DNA of 64,000 bases from NCBI RefSeq assembly GCF_012641395.1, contig NZ_JABAIH010000016.1, positions 1 to 64,000 of the forward strand, given 5' to 3'. This document shows, piece after piece, positions 17,642 through 27,355 of this stretch. Under the pieces are notes generated by a model. That model worked only from the letters and a program-made list of their open reading frames with translations, had not been told where the DNA came from and ran no database searches. The position numbers and the translations under genes were made by a program. Within the stretch, counting starts at the first letter, position 1; each line of letters opens with the position of its first letter. Source of the stretch: Rhizobium sp. P32RR-XVIII (lineage in GTDB: Bacteria; Pseudomonadota; Alphaproteobacteria; Rhizobiales; Rhizobiaceae).

Positions 17642-19264
17642 CTAGGCGCTCAACTGGGCGCCGAGGACCGGATCGGATTGCAACAGTTCCCGTGTGTAGG
17701 GGTGCTGCGGATTGCTGAAGAGATCCTCTGTCTTTCCCTGTTCGACGATCTGCCCTTTCCTCATCACCAGCACGCGGTCGGCAAAGCTGCGGACGACCGG
17801 CAGGTCGTGGGCGATAAAGATGTAGGAGAGGCCGTAATCGTCCTTGAGACTTTTCAAGAGCGCGATCACCTGTGCCTGTACCGAGACGTCGAGCGAGGAC
17901 ACAGCCTCGTCGCAGATGATGATGTCGGGGCGAAGCGCCAGCGATCGCGCGATGGCAATACGCTGCCGCTGGCCGCCTGAGAACTGGTGCGGATAGCGTG
18001 CCGCATGGTCTGGCGACAGCCCCACCTGTTCGAGAAGCTCGCCGACGCGAGCCTTCCAGTCCTTCTTCGGCAGGACGTCCCGATGGATGGCAAGGGGTTC
18101 GCAGATGATCTCGGCCACAGTCATGCGCGGGTTGAGCGATGCGGTCGGATCCTGGAAGATCATCTGGATCTGGCGCTGGAGCACGCTCCGTTCGGCAGGC
18201 GTCGGGTTCAGCATATCGCTGCCCTTGTAGGAGGCCGTCCCGTTCGAGGACTTTTCCAGCCCGAGAAGCGTGCGGGCAAGGGTCGACTTACCGGAGCCGG
18301 ATTCGCCGACGACACCAAGCGTCTCGCCGCGCGCCAGCGTGAAGGACACTTTGTCGAGCGCCAGCACCAATGGATTCCTGGAGGAACTCGGATAGCCTTT
18401 CGACAGCTCGTTGACCGCGATCAGCGGTTCGTTTTGCCTGTCTGTTGTGCGCGACATCGGAAAGTCCTGTTTACCCGGAATTGCGCCCAGAAGGTCGCGT
18501 GTATAGGCATGCTGCGGCGCGCCGAAGACCTGCCGTACCGGTCCCGTTTCGACAATCTCCCCCTTGTTCATGACGGCGACGCGATCGGCGAGCCCTTCGA
18601 CGATGCCGAGATCGTGGGTGATCATCAATAGACCCATGCCGCGCTCCCGCTGCAGATCCTTGAGCAGGCGCAGGATGCGGGCCTGGACCGACACGTCGAG
18701 TGCCGTCGTCGGCTCGTCGGCGATCAAAAGGTCCGGGTTCAAGGCGATCGCCATGGCAATCATGATGCGTTGGCGCTGGCCGCCGGAGAACTGGTGCGGA
18801 TAGTCGTTGAATCTCGCCCGTGCATTCGGCAGTTCGACCCGTTCCAGGAGGTCGAGAGCCTTTTCGCGGGCCTGCTTTCGATCAATGCCATGGGCGCGAA
18901 AGGTTTCGGCCACTTGCCAGCCAATCGGATAGACCGGATTGAGGGCGGCAAGCGTGTCCTGGAAGATCATGGCGATCTTCGAGCCGTTCAGTTCGCGCTG
19001 TCGCTCGTAGGAGGCTTTCAACAGGTCCTCGCCGCGATAAAGGACTTCGCCAGAGCTGATACGGCCCGGTGGAATGTCGATCAGACCCATCAAGGCTGAG
19101 GAACTCACGCTTTTGCCCGATCCGCTTTCGCCGAGGATCGCAAGCGTTTCGCCCCGGTCGATAAACCAGCTGACATTGCGTACGGCTTGAACCGTGCCCG
19201 CCTGCGTATGGAATTCGACGGACAGGTTGCGCACGTCGACGAGATGCTGGTCGTTTCCGGTCAT
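17642..19264 (-). CDS. Opp/Dpp-type ABC importer ATPase, two fused nucleotide-binding domains
   Basis: A 540-residue fusion of DppD-like and DppF-like ATPases. Domain 1 has Walker A GESGSGKSV, signature FSGGQRQR and DEPTTALD; domain 2 has GESGSGKST, FSGGQRQR and DEAVSSLD. Both look active; DEAVSSLD is a usual variant for this family. ATG 19264 overlaps the preceding permease gene by four bases. It powers the importer built by the two permeases upstream. Confidence 0.93.
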   Translation of the reverse strand: MTGNDQHLVDVRNLSVEFHTQAGTVQAVRNVSWFIDRGETLAILGESGSGKSVSSSALMGLIDIPPGRISSGEVLYRGEDLLKASYERQRELNGSKIAMIFQDTLAALNPVYPIGWQVAETFRAHGIDRKQAREKALDLLERVELPNARARFNDYPHQFSGGQRQRIMIAMAIALNPDLLIADEPTTALDVSVQARILRLLKDLQRERGMGLLMITHDLGIVEGLADRVAVMNKGEIVETGPVRQVFGAPQHAYTRDLLGAIPGKQDFPMSRTTDRQNEPLIAVNELSKGYPSSSRNPLVLALDKVSFTLARGETLGVVGESGSGKSTLARTLLGLEKSSNGTASYKGSDMLNPTPAERSVLQRQIQMIFQDPTASLNPRMTVAEIICEPLAIHRDVLPKKDWKARVGELLEQVGLSPDHAARYPHQFSGGQRQRIAIARSLALRPDIIICDEAVSSLDVSVQAQVIALLKSLKDDYGLSYIFIAHDLPVVRSFADRVLVMRKGQIVEQGKTEDLFSNPQHPYTRELLQSDPVLGAQLSA

Positions 19265-20184
19265 GAGGACTTCTTTCTGGATTCCAGCCGCCAGCGCTGG
19301 ACCGGATCGCCGACGATGCGCAGCCAGTTTGCGAAAAGATTGAGCGACATCGCCGTCAGGGTGATCGCGAGACCCGGCCAGAAGGCGACCCACCAGGCGG
19401 TGCTCAGATAGCTCTGGCCCTGAGCCACCATCGCGCCCCACGTGAAGGCCGGCGGCTGGATACCGAGGCCGAGAAAGCTGAGGCTCGATTCCGACAGCAT
19501 CACGAAGGCGAATTCGAGCGTCGCAATCGTAATCAGTGTGGGTGTGACCGTCGGACGGATATGCCGCCAGATGAGGCGGGTCGGCGAGGCGCCCATGAGC
19601 CGCGCGGCCGTTACGAACGTCCGTTCCCGCACTTCAAGCACCTCGGCGCGGGTGGTACGCAAGTAGATCGGAATCCGGGTAATGGCGAGCACCAGGATGA
19701 CATTGCCGATGCCGGGCTTGAGCACATAAAGCACGATCAGAGCAAGCAGCAGCGAGGGGAAACTCATCACCACGTCGGCGAGGCGCATGATCACGGCGCT
19801 TATCCAGTCATTCCGGTAACCGGCGATAAAGCCGAGCAGCGAGCCGATGAGCAGGGAGCAGAGCACGGCCGAAGCCGCAAGCAGCATCGTATTCTGCGCG
19901 CCGACCAGGAGCCGCAGGAGGATCGATCGACCGAGCGAATCCGCTCCGAGAATGAAGGTCCAGCCGTATTTGAACGACAGCGGCGGGGCGTTGCGGGCAA
20001 GAAGGTTGATCTTGTTGGACGAGCCCTCGAAAAGAGCCGGGCCGAACAGGGCGGCAAAAGCAACAAGCATAAGGAAGATCACCGCGATCGTTGCGAACTT
20101 GTCGTGCCACAGCAGCAACAGATACCGATGAAGCGCGGATCGCTTGGCGGGATGGTCGGAAGAGACGATAGTCGTCATGGTCAT
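19261..20184 (-). CDS. Opp/Dpp-type ABC permease (DppC-like)
   Basis: An inner-membrane permease of 307 residues. The FILGADSLGRSILLRLL motif, the EAA loop (VTAARLMGASPTRLIWRHI) and the C-terminal LSFLGLGIQPP are typical of the DppC branch. ATG 20184 follows the stop of the DppB-like gene by five bases and has GAGG just before it; ATG 20178 or a TTG at 20193 are alternatives. Confidence 0.9.
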   Translation of the reverse strand: MTMTTIVSSDHPAKRSALHRYLLLLWHDKFATIAVIFLMLVAFAALFGPALFEGSSNKINLLARNAPPLSFKYGWTFILGADSLGRSILLRLLVGAQNTMLLAASAVLCSLLIGSLLGFIAGYRNDWISAVIMRLADVVMSFPSLLLALIVLYVLKPGIGNVILVLAITRIPIYLRTTRAEVLEVRERTFVTAARLMGASPTRLIWRHIRPTVTPTLITIATLEFAFVMLSESSLSFLGLGIQPPAFTWGAMVAQGQSYLSTAWWVAFWPGLAITLTAMSLNLFANWLRIVGDPVQRWRLESRKKSS

Positions 20185-20189
20185 CGGCC

Positions 20190-21149
20190 TCAATTGTACC
20201 GGATGCGCGGATCGAGCAGCGCATAGGAAAGGTCGATCATGATGTTGAGTGCGAAAATGGCGACCGCTGTGAGAATGACGCCGCCTTGGATCATCGCGAA
20301 GTCGCGATACTGGATGGAATCGATCATCAGCTTGCCGATTCCGGGAAGGCCGAAGATGACCTCGATCACAACCGCACCGTTGATCATTCCGGTGGCTTGG
20401 TCCCCGGCAACAGTGATGACGGGAAGCATGGCGTTTCTCAGCGCATGAACAAAGACGATGGTCGTGCGCGCCACACCCTTGGCGCGCGCCGTCTTCACAT
20501 AAGCCGACGAAAGCGCGCTGATCATGGAACCGCGCACGATCTGGGCGATCAGGCCGCAGGGGCGAATGGAGAGCACCATGACAGGGAGGATCCAGTAGAC
20601 GAAGCCGCCCGTTCCAGACGTCGGCAGCACTCTCAGCCAGACAGCGAAGACCAGGACGCTGACGATCGCCAGCCAGAAATTCGGCAGGCTGGCGCCTGCA
20701 AGGGAAATGACGTTGACAAAACGGTCGAGGACGCCATTCGGCCGCTGGGCTGCAAGCGCACCGGACACGATCGCAATAATGAGAGCAAACAGCATGGCGA
20801 AGAAGGCGAGCAGCAACGTGGTCGGAAAGGCTGCCAGGATGAGATCCAGAACGGGGCGGTCCTGCCGGAGGGACATGCCGAAATCGAGATGCAGCAGATC
20901 CCGCAGGAAATGCCAGAACTGCACGACCAGCGGATCGTTGAAGCCATGCGCGGCAGAAAATGCCGCTCTCGCCTCGGCCGAGGCTTCGACCGGAAGATAG
21001 ATATCCGCAGGATTGCCTGTGAGCCTCGCCAGAAAGAAGACGAGGACGACGAGTCCCACCATTGAAATGGCGCTATGGGCTATTCTAGTTCCGATGTAGC
21101 GGTGCAAAGCGGACTCCTCCCTTTTCCTCGATCCGTCCAACTCGGACAC
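20190..21149 (-). CDS. Opp/Dpp-type ABC permease (DppB-like)
   Basis: An inner-membrane permease of 319 residues with the DppB signature segments LDFGMSLRQDRPVLDLIL, the EAA loop (KTARAKGVARTTIVFVHALRNAMLPV) and FGLPGIGKLMIDSI. The start at 21149 is GTG and is uncertain. It sits between the beta-propeller gene and the DppC-like permease. Confidence 0.88.
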   Translation of the reverse strand: MSELDGSRKREESALHRYIGTRIAHSAISMVGLVVLVFFLARLTGNPADIYLPVEASAEARAAFSAAHGFNDPLVVQFWHFLRDLLHLDFGMSLRQDRPVLDLILAAFPTTLLLAFFAMLFALIIAIVSGALAAQRPNGVLDRFVNVISLAGASLPNFWLAIVSVLVFAVWLRVLPTSGTGGFVYWILPVMVLSIRPCGLIAQIVRGSMISALSSAYVKTARAKGVARTTIVFVHALRNAMLPVITVAGDQATGMINGAVVIEVIFGLPGIGKLMIDSIQYRDFAMIQGGVILTAVAIFALNIMIDLSYALLDPRIRYN

Positions 21150-21195
21150 GGCGGCCGGCGGTCTCCTTCCGCCGGGCCATCCAGGATTCTAGCGC

Positions 21196-22281
21196 CTATT
21201 TGGTCTCCGCATAGGTGCCGTCCTTCTTGCGGATCGCCGCCCGATCTTCAGGTGTCTCCCATTCCTGGGCATATTCGCTCTTTTCCCAGGCCTCGAGATC
21301 CATCAGGCCGATACCCATGCCGAAGCCGGGCTCGCTCGTATAGGTATTGACCATGAAGGCCAGCCATTTGCCGTCCGGGCTGACATTGGAGTTGCTGGCG
21401 CGCCACGGCTGCCTGTCGAAGAAGCGCGTCATGCGCACGCGACGGCCAGAGCCGTCGAGCTTGAGCTTCCAAAGATCGATCGGCGGAAACTGATCGACGA
21501 AATCGCAGGAGGATTCCAGGCAGATATGCTCGTGGTCGGGGAAGATACCTTCGCATTCATTGTGCGTCAGCGGTTCGTCAATATAGGTTCGGACGTCAAG
21601 TGTCTTCAGGTCGATGCCGCGCGTCTGGGTCCGCCAGGTAGTGCTGCGATCCCGCGGGCCGATATACTCTGCCATGATCACTTCGGTATCGTTATTGCGG
21701 AAATCCTGCGGCTCGGGACGGCGCAGTCCGGTAGGGCTGCGGTATATCGGACGTGTCGCGCCGATTTCAGCGCCGTTCGGGCCATACTCCAGTTCGGACA
21801 CATAGCATTCGAAATCTTCGAACTTCCCGAGGCGTGGATCGTGTTCACCGTGGCGTGAATAGGTGATGCGGTTGGCGATTGCGGAAACGCCGATGCCCTC
21901 GAAGAACGTCAGGCCCATCGGACGGGGCGGTGTCTTCGCGTCGCGATCCATAAACCAAAGTTCGGTTTCGATATAGCGGCTGGTGTTGTGATCTTTGAAC
22001 TCCTTGGGGCCAATCAGCAGATAGTCGCCGTTGGGAAGGAAAAGCACGCGCAGAAAGGAGTGGTGAGTGCCCAGATTGCCGGTGAGGTTACGGATCTCAC
22101 GCGTCTCGACATTAATCTCGTGGACGTCGCCATAGGCTTTCTCGACGAAGGCGATGCGCTTGCCGTCAGGCGACCAGTAGGGGCGTGCACCGTAGTCGCA
22201 AAGCTTTTCGTGAAATGGCGGCGGGTTGTTCAGGACATGAGGACCTTCGTAAGGCTTGTTGTCCCATTTGTAGATAGGCAT
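21196..22281 (-). CDS. TolB-like beta-propeller protein
   Basis: A 361-residue protein with repeated beta-propeller blades: ARPYWSPDGKRIAFVE near the N-terminus and NSNVSPDGKWLAFMVNTY near the C-terminus are TolB/WD40-like repeats. Related propellers occur in oligogalacturonate lyases and in sugar-binding proteins. There is no signal peptide, so it is probably cytoplasmic. ATG 22281 begins MPIYKWDNK. It is encoded between the binding protein and permeases of an Opp-type importer, an unusual place; a role in processing or sensing the imported substrate is inference. Confidence 0.65.
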   Translation of the reverse strand: MPIYKWDNKPYEGPHVLNNPPPFHEKLCDYGARPYWSPDGKRIAFVEKAYGDVHEINVETREIRNLTGNLGTHHSFLRVLFLPNGDYLLIGPKEFKDHNTSRYIETELWFMDRDAKTPPRPMGLTFFEGIGVSAIANRITYSRHGEHDPRLGKFEDFECYVSELEYGPNGAEIGATRPIYRSPTGLRRPEPQDFRNNDTEVIMAEYIGPRDRSTTWRTQTRGIDLKTLDVRTYIDEPLTHNECEGIFPDHEHICLESSCDFVDQFPPIDLWKLKLDGSGRRVRMTRFFDRQPWRASNSNVSPDGKWLAFMVNTYTSEPGFGMGIGLMDLEAWEKSEYAQEWETPEDRAAIRKKDGTYAETK

Positions 22282-22365
22282 GTCGGTACCTTCCGTTTTG
22301 AGCGGATCACATCGTTCGGGAACTGGAGAGGCGGCCATGCCGCCTCTTTCGTCTCTTCGGGGGAT

Positions 22366-23877
22366 TTACTTCAGGGTGATTGCCGCGAGTTCAAGCTGGC
22401 CGCCGGTGGTGAAGTCCGGCTTGAAGCTGACGCGCTGTCCGATCCGCATGTAGCTCACCATGTGAAACAGCATGATATCGGGAACGATGTCCTGCTGGAT
22501 CGTGCGGTTGGCCTGCTGGAAGAGCTGGCGGCGCTTGTCGCCGGTCGAGATGCTCGCCTCTGTGAGTGTCTCGTCGAGCGTCGGATCGGAAATATTGGAG
22601 AGAGCGCCGGCCGACGTGTAATAGACCATCATCGTGAAGAACGCATCGCCTGCGGTATTGTCATGCAGTTCGTGGACCATGGTCGGGCCGCGATCGGTCG
22701 GGTAGGGTTTGCGGCGCATGGCGGAATGCTGAATCTTGTCCACCATCCGGATCTGCACGTTGAGCCCGATCTCCTGCCAGCTCTGGACGAGCGTCTGCAG
22801 CATCTCGTCGAGATTGGCCTGCATGAAGACGCTGCCATAAAGGTCAATCGGGGTATCGACCGGCACGCCGGCGGCCTTCGCTTCGGCCACCAGGGCCTTT
22901 GCCTTTTCCGGATCGTAGGGCCACGGTTTCAGGCTGTCGTCATAGCCATTGACGCTCGGCAGCATGTATTGGCTCGCCGGCTTTGCATCCGCCGCCATGA
23001 TCGTGCCGAGGAAAGCGCTGCGATCGAAGGCCATATTAAGTGCCTTGCGAATGCGCACGTCGTTGAGCGGCGGCTTGTCCATGAAGATGCGGATGCGGCT
23101 CGTATCGGCGTTCAGATAGCCGACATCGAGATTGGGGTCGACATCCTGCGGCGCGATCTGCAGGCCGAGATCGGCCTCGCCGACCTTGACCATGGAGGCA
23201 CGCAGCGCCGGCTCCTCGCGCCAGACATAGGTCGCCTGGTGGACCTGGGGCTTTTTGCCCCAATAGCCGTCGAAGCGGGTCAGAACCAGCTTGCTTGCCG
23301 GATCCCAATTCGAAAAGACGTAAGGACCGGTCCCGACGGGCGATTTCGTCACTTCCGTCGTGCTCGTGCTCGGTGCGGTCATGCCGATCTGGGAGAGTGT
23401 CGTCGGCATCAGCGGGACCGGCGTGCTCGCTTTGATCTCGACCGTGTAGGGATCGAGCGCCTTCGTCTGGATCGTCGTCTGGCCGAAGAGGCGGATCGTG
23501 TCACGGCATTGAAGCTGGGGGCTGAACTGACGGTTAAGTGCCGCGATCACCGCATCGGCGTTGAAATTCGTGCCGTCCTGGAATTTTACCCCCTGGCGCA
23601 GCTTGATCTGCCAGGTCTGCGGATCGGTCTGCTTCCATTCGGTGGCGAGGTTGGGCTTGATCTCGCTGGTCTGCGGGTCCATGCGGGTCAAAGTCTCGAC
23701 TACATTGCCCTTCAACACCTGGCCGATGTAGCCGGTGGAATTCATATGGCATGGTTCGACGACATCGACGGCCGACGACAGAACGATGGTTATGTCACCG
23801 GATTTGTCCTGGGCTTGGGAAGGGCTTGAAAGCGCCGCCACCAGTCCCAGGCTCAAGAATAGCCTGTTGATCTTCAC
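22366..23877 (-). CDS. Opp/Dpp-type periplasmic binding protein (SBP family 5)
   Basis: A 503-residue solute-binding protein with a Sec signal peptide (MKINRLFLSLGLVAALSSPSQAQ). Family-5 segments include LRQGVKFQDGTNFNADAV and LNDVRIRKALNMAFDRSAF. The start is GTG 23877, with GGAGG 7 bases upstream; in-frame ATGs further up lack support. It is the first gene of the importer operon (binding protein, propeller, two permeases, ATPase, glycosidase-like protein) and is divergent from two LysR genes. Confidence 0.9.
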   Translation of the reverse strand: MKINRLFLSLGLVAALSSPSQAQDKSGDITIVLSSAVDVVEPCHMNSTGYIGQVLKGNVVETLTRMDPQTSEIKPNLATEWKQTDPQTWQIKLRQGVKFQDGTNFNADAVIAALNRQFSPQLQCRDTIRLFGQTTIQTKALDPYTVEIKASTPVPLMPTTLSQIGMTAPSTSTTEVTKSPVGTGPYVFSNWDPASKLVLTRFDGYWGKKPQVHQATYVWREEPALRASMVKVGEADLGLQIAPQDVDPNLDVGYLNADTSRIRIFMDKPPLNDVRIRKALNMAFDRSAFLGTIMAADAKPASQYMLPSVNGYDDSLKPWPYDPEKAKALVAEAKAAGVPVDTPIDLYGSVFMQANLDEMLQTLVQSWQEIGLNVQIRMVDKIQHSAMRRKPYPTDRGPTMVHELHDNTAGDAFFTMMVYYTSAGALSNISDPTLDETLTEASISTGDKRRQLFQQANRTIQQDIVPDIMLFHMVSYMRIGQRVSFKPDFTTGGQLELAAITLK

Positions 23878-24032
23878 GATATTCCTCCCTTGGTGATACG
23901 CGCGGGCACCTCCATGCCCTGAGCGTTTCGAATGATGGCCTTGCGACTTCACTCTGAAGGGAATGCTAAATATAAACATTATGATTGATAAGAAGCAAAA
24001 AATGCAGTTCATTCTATACAAAAAGTACGGGA

Positions 24033-24947
24033 ATGGGCGTGGACAAGCTTCGTGAGATCGAAACCTTCGTTGCCGTCGTGGAGGCGAAGAGCTTTGCGGC
24101 AGCCGCCCGCAATCTTGCACTGACACCTGCGATCATCGGCCGCCGGATCAGCCAGATCGAGGCAAGGCTCGGCGGTCTCTTGCTGTCGCGTTCGACCCGA
24201 AAGCTCGAATTGACCCCGCAGGGTGAGGATTATCTCAATCATTGCAAGGAGGTGCTGAGGAGGCTCGATACCGCTGAGCGGCTGGTCTCGGACGGACGCA
24301 AATACGCGACCGGCCACCTGATCGTCTCGGCGCCAGCCGCCTTCGGCCGCCGTCATGTCGCTCCTCATCTTCCCGGATTCATGGCGGAAAACCCGGATGT
24401 GCGCATTTCGCTCAATCTCAGTGAGCATGTGACAGATCTTGTACGCGACGGATATGAGATCGCCATCCGCCTCGGCCCCGTTATCGACACGAGCCTCGTG
24501 CAGCTGCGGCTTGCTACGAGCCGCGCCGTTTTATGCGCCGCGCCAGCCTATCTCAAAGAACATGGCGTCCCGCAGGTTCCGGGAGATCTCGCGCATCATA
24601 ATTGCCTGGCGTTCAACGAATATGGGGGCCAGCCGCGCGGCTGGTTCTTCCTCGTCGACGGCCGCGTCGTGCCCTTCAAGCCATCGGGACGGATGTCCTG
24701 CAATGACGGCGAGGTGCTGACGCAGTGGCTCTGCGATGGCCAGGGCATTGCCTGGCGTTCGCATTGGGAAGTCGCAGACGAGCTATCAACCGGAAGGCTG
24801 GTGAGCGTGCTCGATGAGCATATGCCGGCAAGTTACGATGTCACAGCCGTCTATCCCGTCCAGCCGCATCTTCCCGCAAAGGTCGGTCTTTTCATCGATT
24901 GGCTGCGAGCGACCTATGCGCGGCCCGGCTATTGGGAAGCGCGATGA
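24033..24947 (+). CDS. LysR-family transcriptional regulator (first of a coupled pair)
   Basis: A 304-residue LysR protein. The HTH region (KSFAAAARNLALTPAIIGRRISQIEARLG) and the effector domain are complete. It is divergent from the Opp-type operon and its stop overlaps the next LysR start as ATGA, so the two are translated together. It belongs to the common CrgA/DsdC-like branch of LysR regulators. The effector is unknown but likely relates to the importer's substrate. Confidence 0.88.
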   Translation: MGVDKLREIETFVAVVEAKSFAAAARNLALTPAIIGRRISQIEARLGGLLLSRSTRKLELTPQGEDYLNHCKEVLRRLDTAERLVSDGRKYATGHLIVSAPAAFGRRHVAPHLPGFMAENPDVRISLNLSEHVTDLVRDGYEIAIRLGPVIDTSLVQLRLATSRAVLCAAPAYLKEHGVPQVPGDLAHHNCLAFNEYGGQPRGWFFLVDGRVVPFKPSGRMSCNDGEVLTQWLCDGQGIAWRSHWEVADELSTGRLVSVLDEHMPASYDVTAVYPVQPHLPAKVGLFIDWLRATYARPGYWEAR

Positions 24948-25849
24948 ACCGTTACAAGGAAATGCGAGCCTTCGTTTCCGTCGTCAAGGAAGGGTCTCTG
25001 GCCGCTGCCGCCGTCAAGGAGGGGATCACCTCCTCGATGATCGGCCGTTATATCGACAGTCTCGAGCGCCGCCTGGGGATCCGGCTTCTTCACCGGACGA
25101 CGCGCCACCTTTCGTTGACGGAACCCGGACAGCTCTTTCTCAAGCACTGCGAAGTGATCCTCACCAAAATCGAGGTCGGGGAGACGGAGATTTTCCCGGA
25201 TATTGCCCAGGTCGGCGGCCGGTTCACTGTTCTCGTACCACCGCATTTCGGGCGCTATCACGTGACGCCGCACGCCGGGGCCTTCGTTGAGGCGCATCCG
25301 AAGGTGCAGCTTTCCTTCAATCTGTCGAACGACTATGTCGATCCGATCACCGCCGAATACGATCTCTGTATCCGGATCGGCAATGTGATCGATCCGCGCT
25401 TCATCACGGCCAAGTTGATGACCAACAAGCGCGTCGTCTGCGCCACACCCGAGTATCTCGCGCGCTTCGGCGTTCCGCGCACGCTTGAAGATCTTGGTCG
25501 GCACAATTGCCTTGGGGTCAACCTGAGGGCCGGTACACACCGTGAATGGTTGTTCCAGGAGGGCGGCAAACCGATCTCCGTCACGGTCGAGGGAGCCGTA
25601 GATTGCAACGACGCCGACGCGCTGATCCGGTGGGCGCGCGAGGGTCTGGGGCTTGCCTGGCGCTCCACCTGGGAAGTCGGCGCGGAGATTTCTGCTGGCC
25701 GGCTGATCACCGTTCTCGACAATTACGCCCCGCCGAGCTTTGATATCACCGCAGTCTACCCGCGCGACCGCCCGGTCAAGGCAGCCCGGCTGTTCATCGA
25801 TACCCTCAGGCAGGCCTATGCCCGTCCCGATTACTGGACCGCGATATAG
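24944..25849 (+). CDS. LysR-family transcriptional regulator (second of a coupled pair)
   Basis: A 301-residue LysR protein closely similar in layout to its neighbour (SLAAAAVKEGITSSMIGRYIDSLERRLG HTH; C-terminal ARPDYW matches the neighbour's ARPGYW). The pair probably arose by tandem duplication. The ATGA overlap fixes the start at 24944. It may act as a heterodimer or antagonist of its partner, or govern the metallo-hydrolase that follows; this is inference. Confidence 0.87.
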   Translation: MNRYKEMRAFVSVVKEGSLAAAAVKEGITSSMIGRYIDSLERRLGIRLLHRTTRHLSLTEPGQLFLKHCEVILTKIEVGETEIFPDIAQVGGRFTVLVPPHFGRYHVTPHAGAFVEAHPKVQLSFNLSNDYVDPITAEYDLCIRIGNVIDPRFITAKLMTNKRVVCATPEYLARFGVPRTLEDLGRHNCLGVNLRAGTHREWLFQEGGKPISVTVEGAVDCNDADALIRWAREGLGLAWRSTWEVGAEISAGRLITVLDNYAPPSFDITAVYPRDRPVKAARLFIDTLRQAYARPDYWTAI

Positions 25850-25871
25850 TGCCCCCGTCGGCTGGCCGCGC

Positions 25872-26591
25872 CTAGACCTCCAGCGTGATCCGGCGACCGT
25901 CGAGCGTCAGAATAACCTCGGCCGCAAGCGGGGATGCCGCAAGCACGCGGCCGTCCTCCATGATCAGGGTGCCGTCGTGACCGGGAACGATGATATCGGC
26001 CATGTCGACGATGCGGCGGATGCTTTCGCGCCCCGCTTCCTGGTCGAAGGCGCCGAGCGGAATGCCGGTTTCGATCTCGCCCCGATGCTTGATCGCGTCC
26101 TGAGCAAGCACGATGCACTTGTCGCCGACGGTGATGACCAGCGAGACGTGACCGCCGGTATGACCCGGGGTCGAAATCATCCGGATGCCCGGCAGCACGT
26201 CGGGTTCACCGGAAACGAGCGTGAGCTGCGGGCTGCGCAGCAGGCCCTCCACCTGGTAGCGGGACAAGGCGGGATCGTCATCCATGTGTTCCCGGACATA
26301 GTCGACTTCGCTCTGATGAAGAACGATCTGCGCTTTCGGAAAATACTCAGAGTTGCCGATGTGATCAAAGTGGAGATGCGACAGAATGACGGTGCGGATG
26401 TCCTTCGGGTCAATGCCGCGCTCGGTAAGTTTCGCCATCAGCCCCGGCCGGTCGCCACTGCCGCCAGTATCGAAGAGTGCATATCCGCGGCGGGTTTGCA
26501 GCAGCACGATCGTGCTCCAGCCGAGGAAGCCGCGGGCGCTACGCGCGGGGAAGCCCGACATCAGGATCTCATGAGATAGGGTCTCTGGCAT
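25872..26591 (-). CDS. Metallo-beta-lactamase-fold hydrolase
   Basis: A 239-residue protein with the metal-binding motif SHLHFDHIGN, a second His in STPGHTGGH, Asp in LAQDAIKH and His in IVPGHDG, so all five to seven ligands are present. The size and motif order match the branch containing N-acyl-homoserine lactonases (AttM/AiiA type) and related lactonases, but this fold is broad. No signal peptide. It converges on the second LysR gene. ATG 26591 gives the normal N-terminus. The substrate is unknown; a lactone formed or used by the neighbouring sugar pathway is possible. Confidence 0.72.
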   Translation of the reverse strand: MPETLSHEILMSGFPARSARGFLGWSTIVLLQTRRGYALFDTGGSGDRPGLMAKLTERGIDPKDIRTVILSHLHFDHIGNSEYFPKAQIVLHQSEVDYVREHMDDDPALSRYQVEGLLRSPQLTLVSGEPDVLPGIRMISTPGHTGGHVSLVITVGDKCIVLAQDAIKHRGEIETGIPLGAFDQEAGRESIRRIVDMADIIVPGHDGTLIMEDGRVLAASPLAAEVILTLDGRRITLEV

Positions 26592-27355
26592 GGAAGCACT
26601 TTCATCTGGTCGGAGACTGCGGATCGACAGGCGAGCAGGGACGCCACGATCCTGGAAGAAACGGGCAAATCCTCGGCATGCTACAGGCATGGCGCGCCGA
26701 ACGCCATGGACTCGTCCGGCCACCGGATACGATATGTCCCATGACGACGCACGACCGACACGGCGCGCTGTGGAGGGTATCGACCAATTTGACAAGCGAT
26801 AAGTGCCGGGTCCTGCAACGCCGGCGGCTGGAGCCGACCGCATGCCAGCTGATCGAGGCGCCGTATCTATTCTGAAGGTTCTTTCGACACGTCCCTTTGG
26901 AAAGCAGTTGCACAACGGAGGTAATGATCATTTTGCGGACAGGTCACTTGCTCGATCGGCTCGAATGTTCGATTCTCGCCAAGAGCTTAAGATTGCGTGG
27001 TCGCACGTCGAATGATTTTCGGTAATGACGCCATCTTCACCGATCGACGGGGAACGGTCGAATGGAAAGCCTCGTGCTTCTTCTTCTGATGCAGATTGAT
27101 ATAGTGAACAATCCGGCCCACCATTTCATCGAGCGGCTGTTCGAATGTCGTCCGGCCACTCGGGAAAGAGTGGGTCATCAATCCGCGCGCTGGAACGGGC
27201 TAAAGTCCCAGGAACACGAGGATTTGACCTTTGGTACGGTTGGTTACCAGGAAGGCTATCAGCCGCGTTCTAGCCATGAAATGTTGCGCAAAGCTCCATG
27301 AACTGCAGATTCCCCACACGAAACTGAGTTACAGCCGCGGCTTCGTTGGCCGGGC
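26592..27355. other. Intergenic, no gene recognised
   Basis: 764 bases between the hydrolase and the gamma-glutamyltransferase gene. A minus-strand frame of 64 codons (26987-27181) looks protein-like but has no ribosome-binding site and no recognised family. I see no IS ends or hairpins of note. Confidence 0.35.

Noticed and set aside
21988..23829. 613-codon plus-strand frame opposite the binding-protein gene
   Set aside because: Shadow frame; the minus-strand gene has signal peptide, ribosome-binding site and family motifs.
26987..27181. 64-codon minus-strand frame as a gene
   Set aside because: Looks mildly protein-like but has no ribosome-binding site, family or operon context; left as unassigned sequence.
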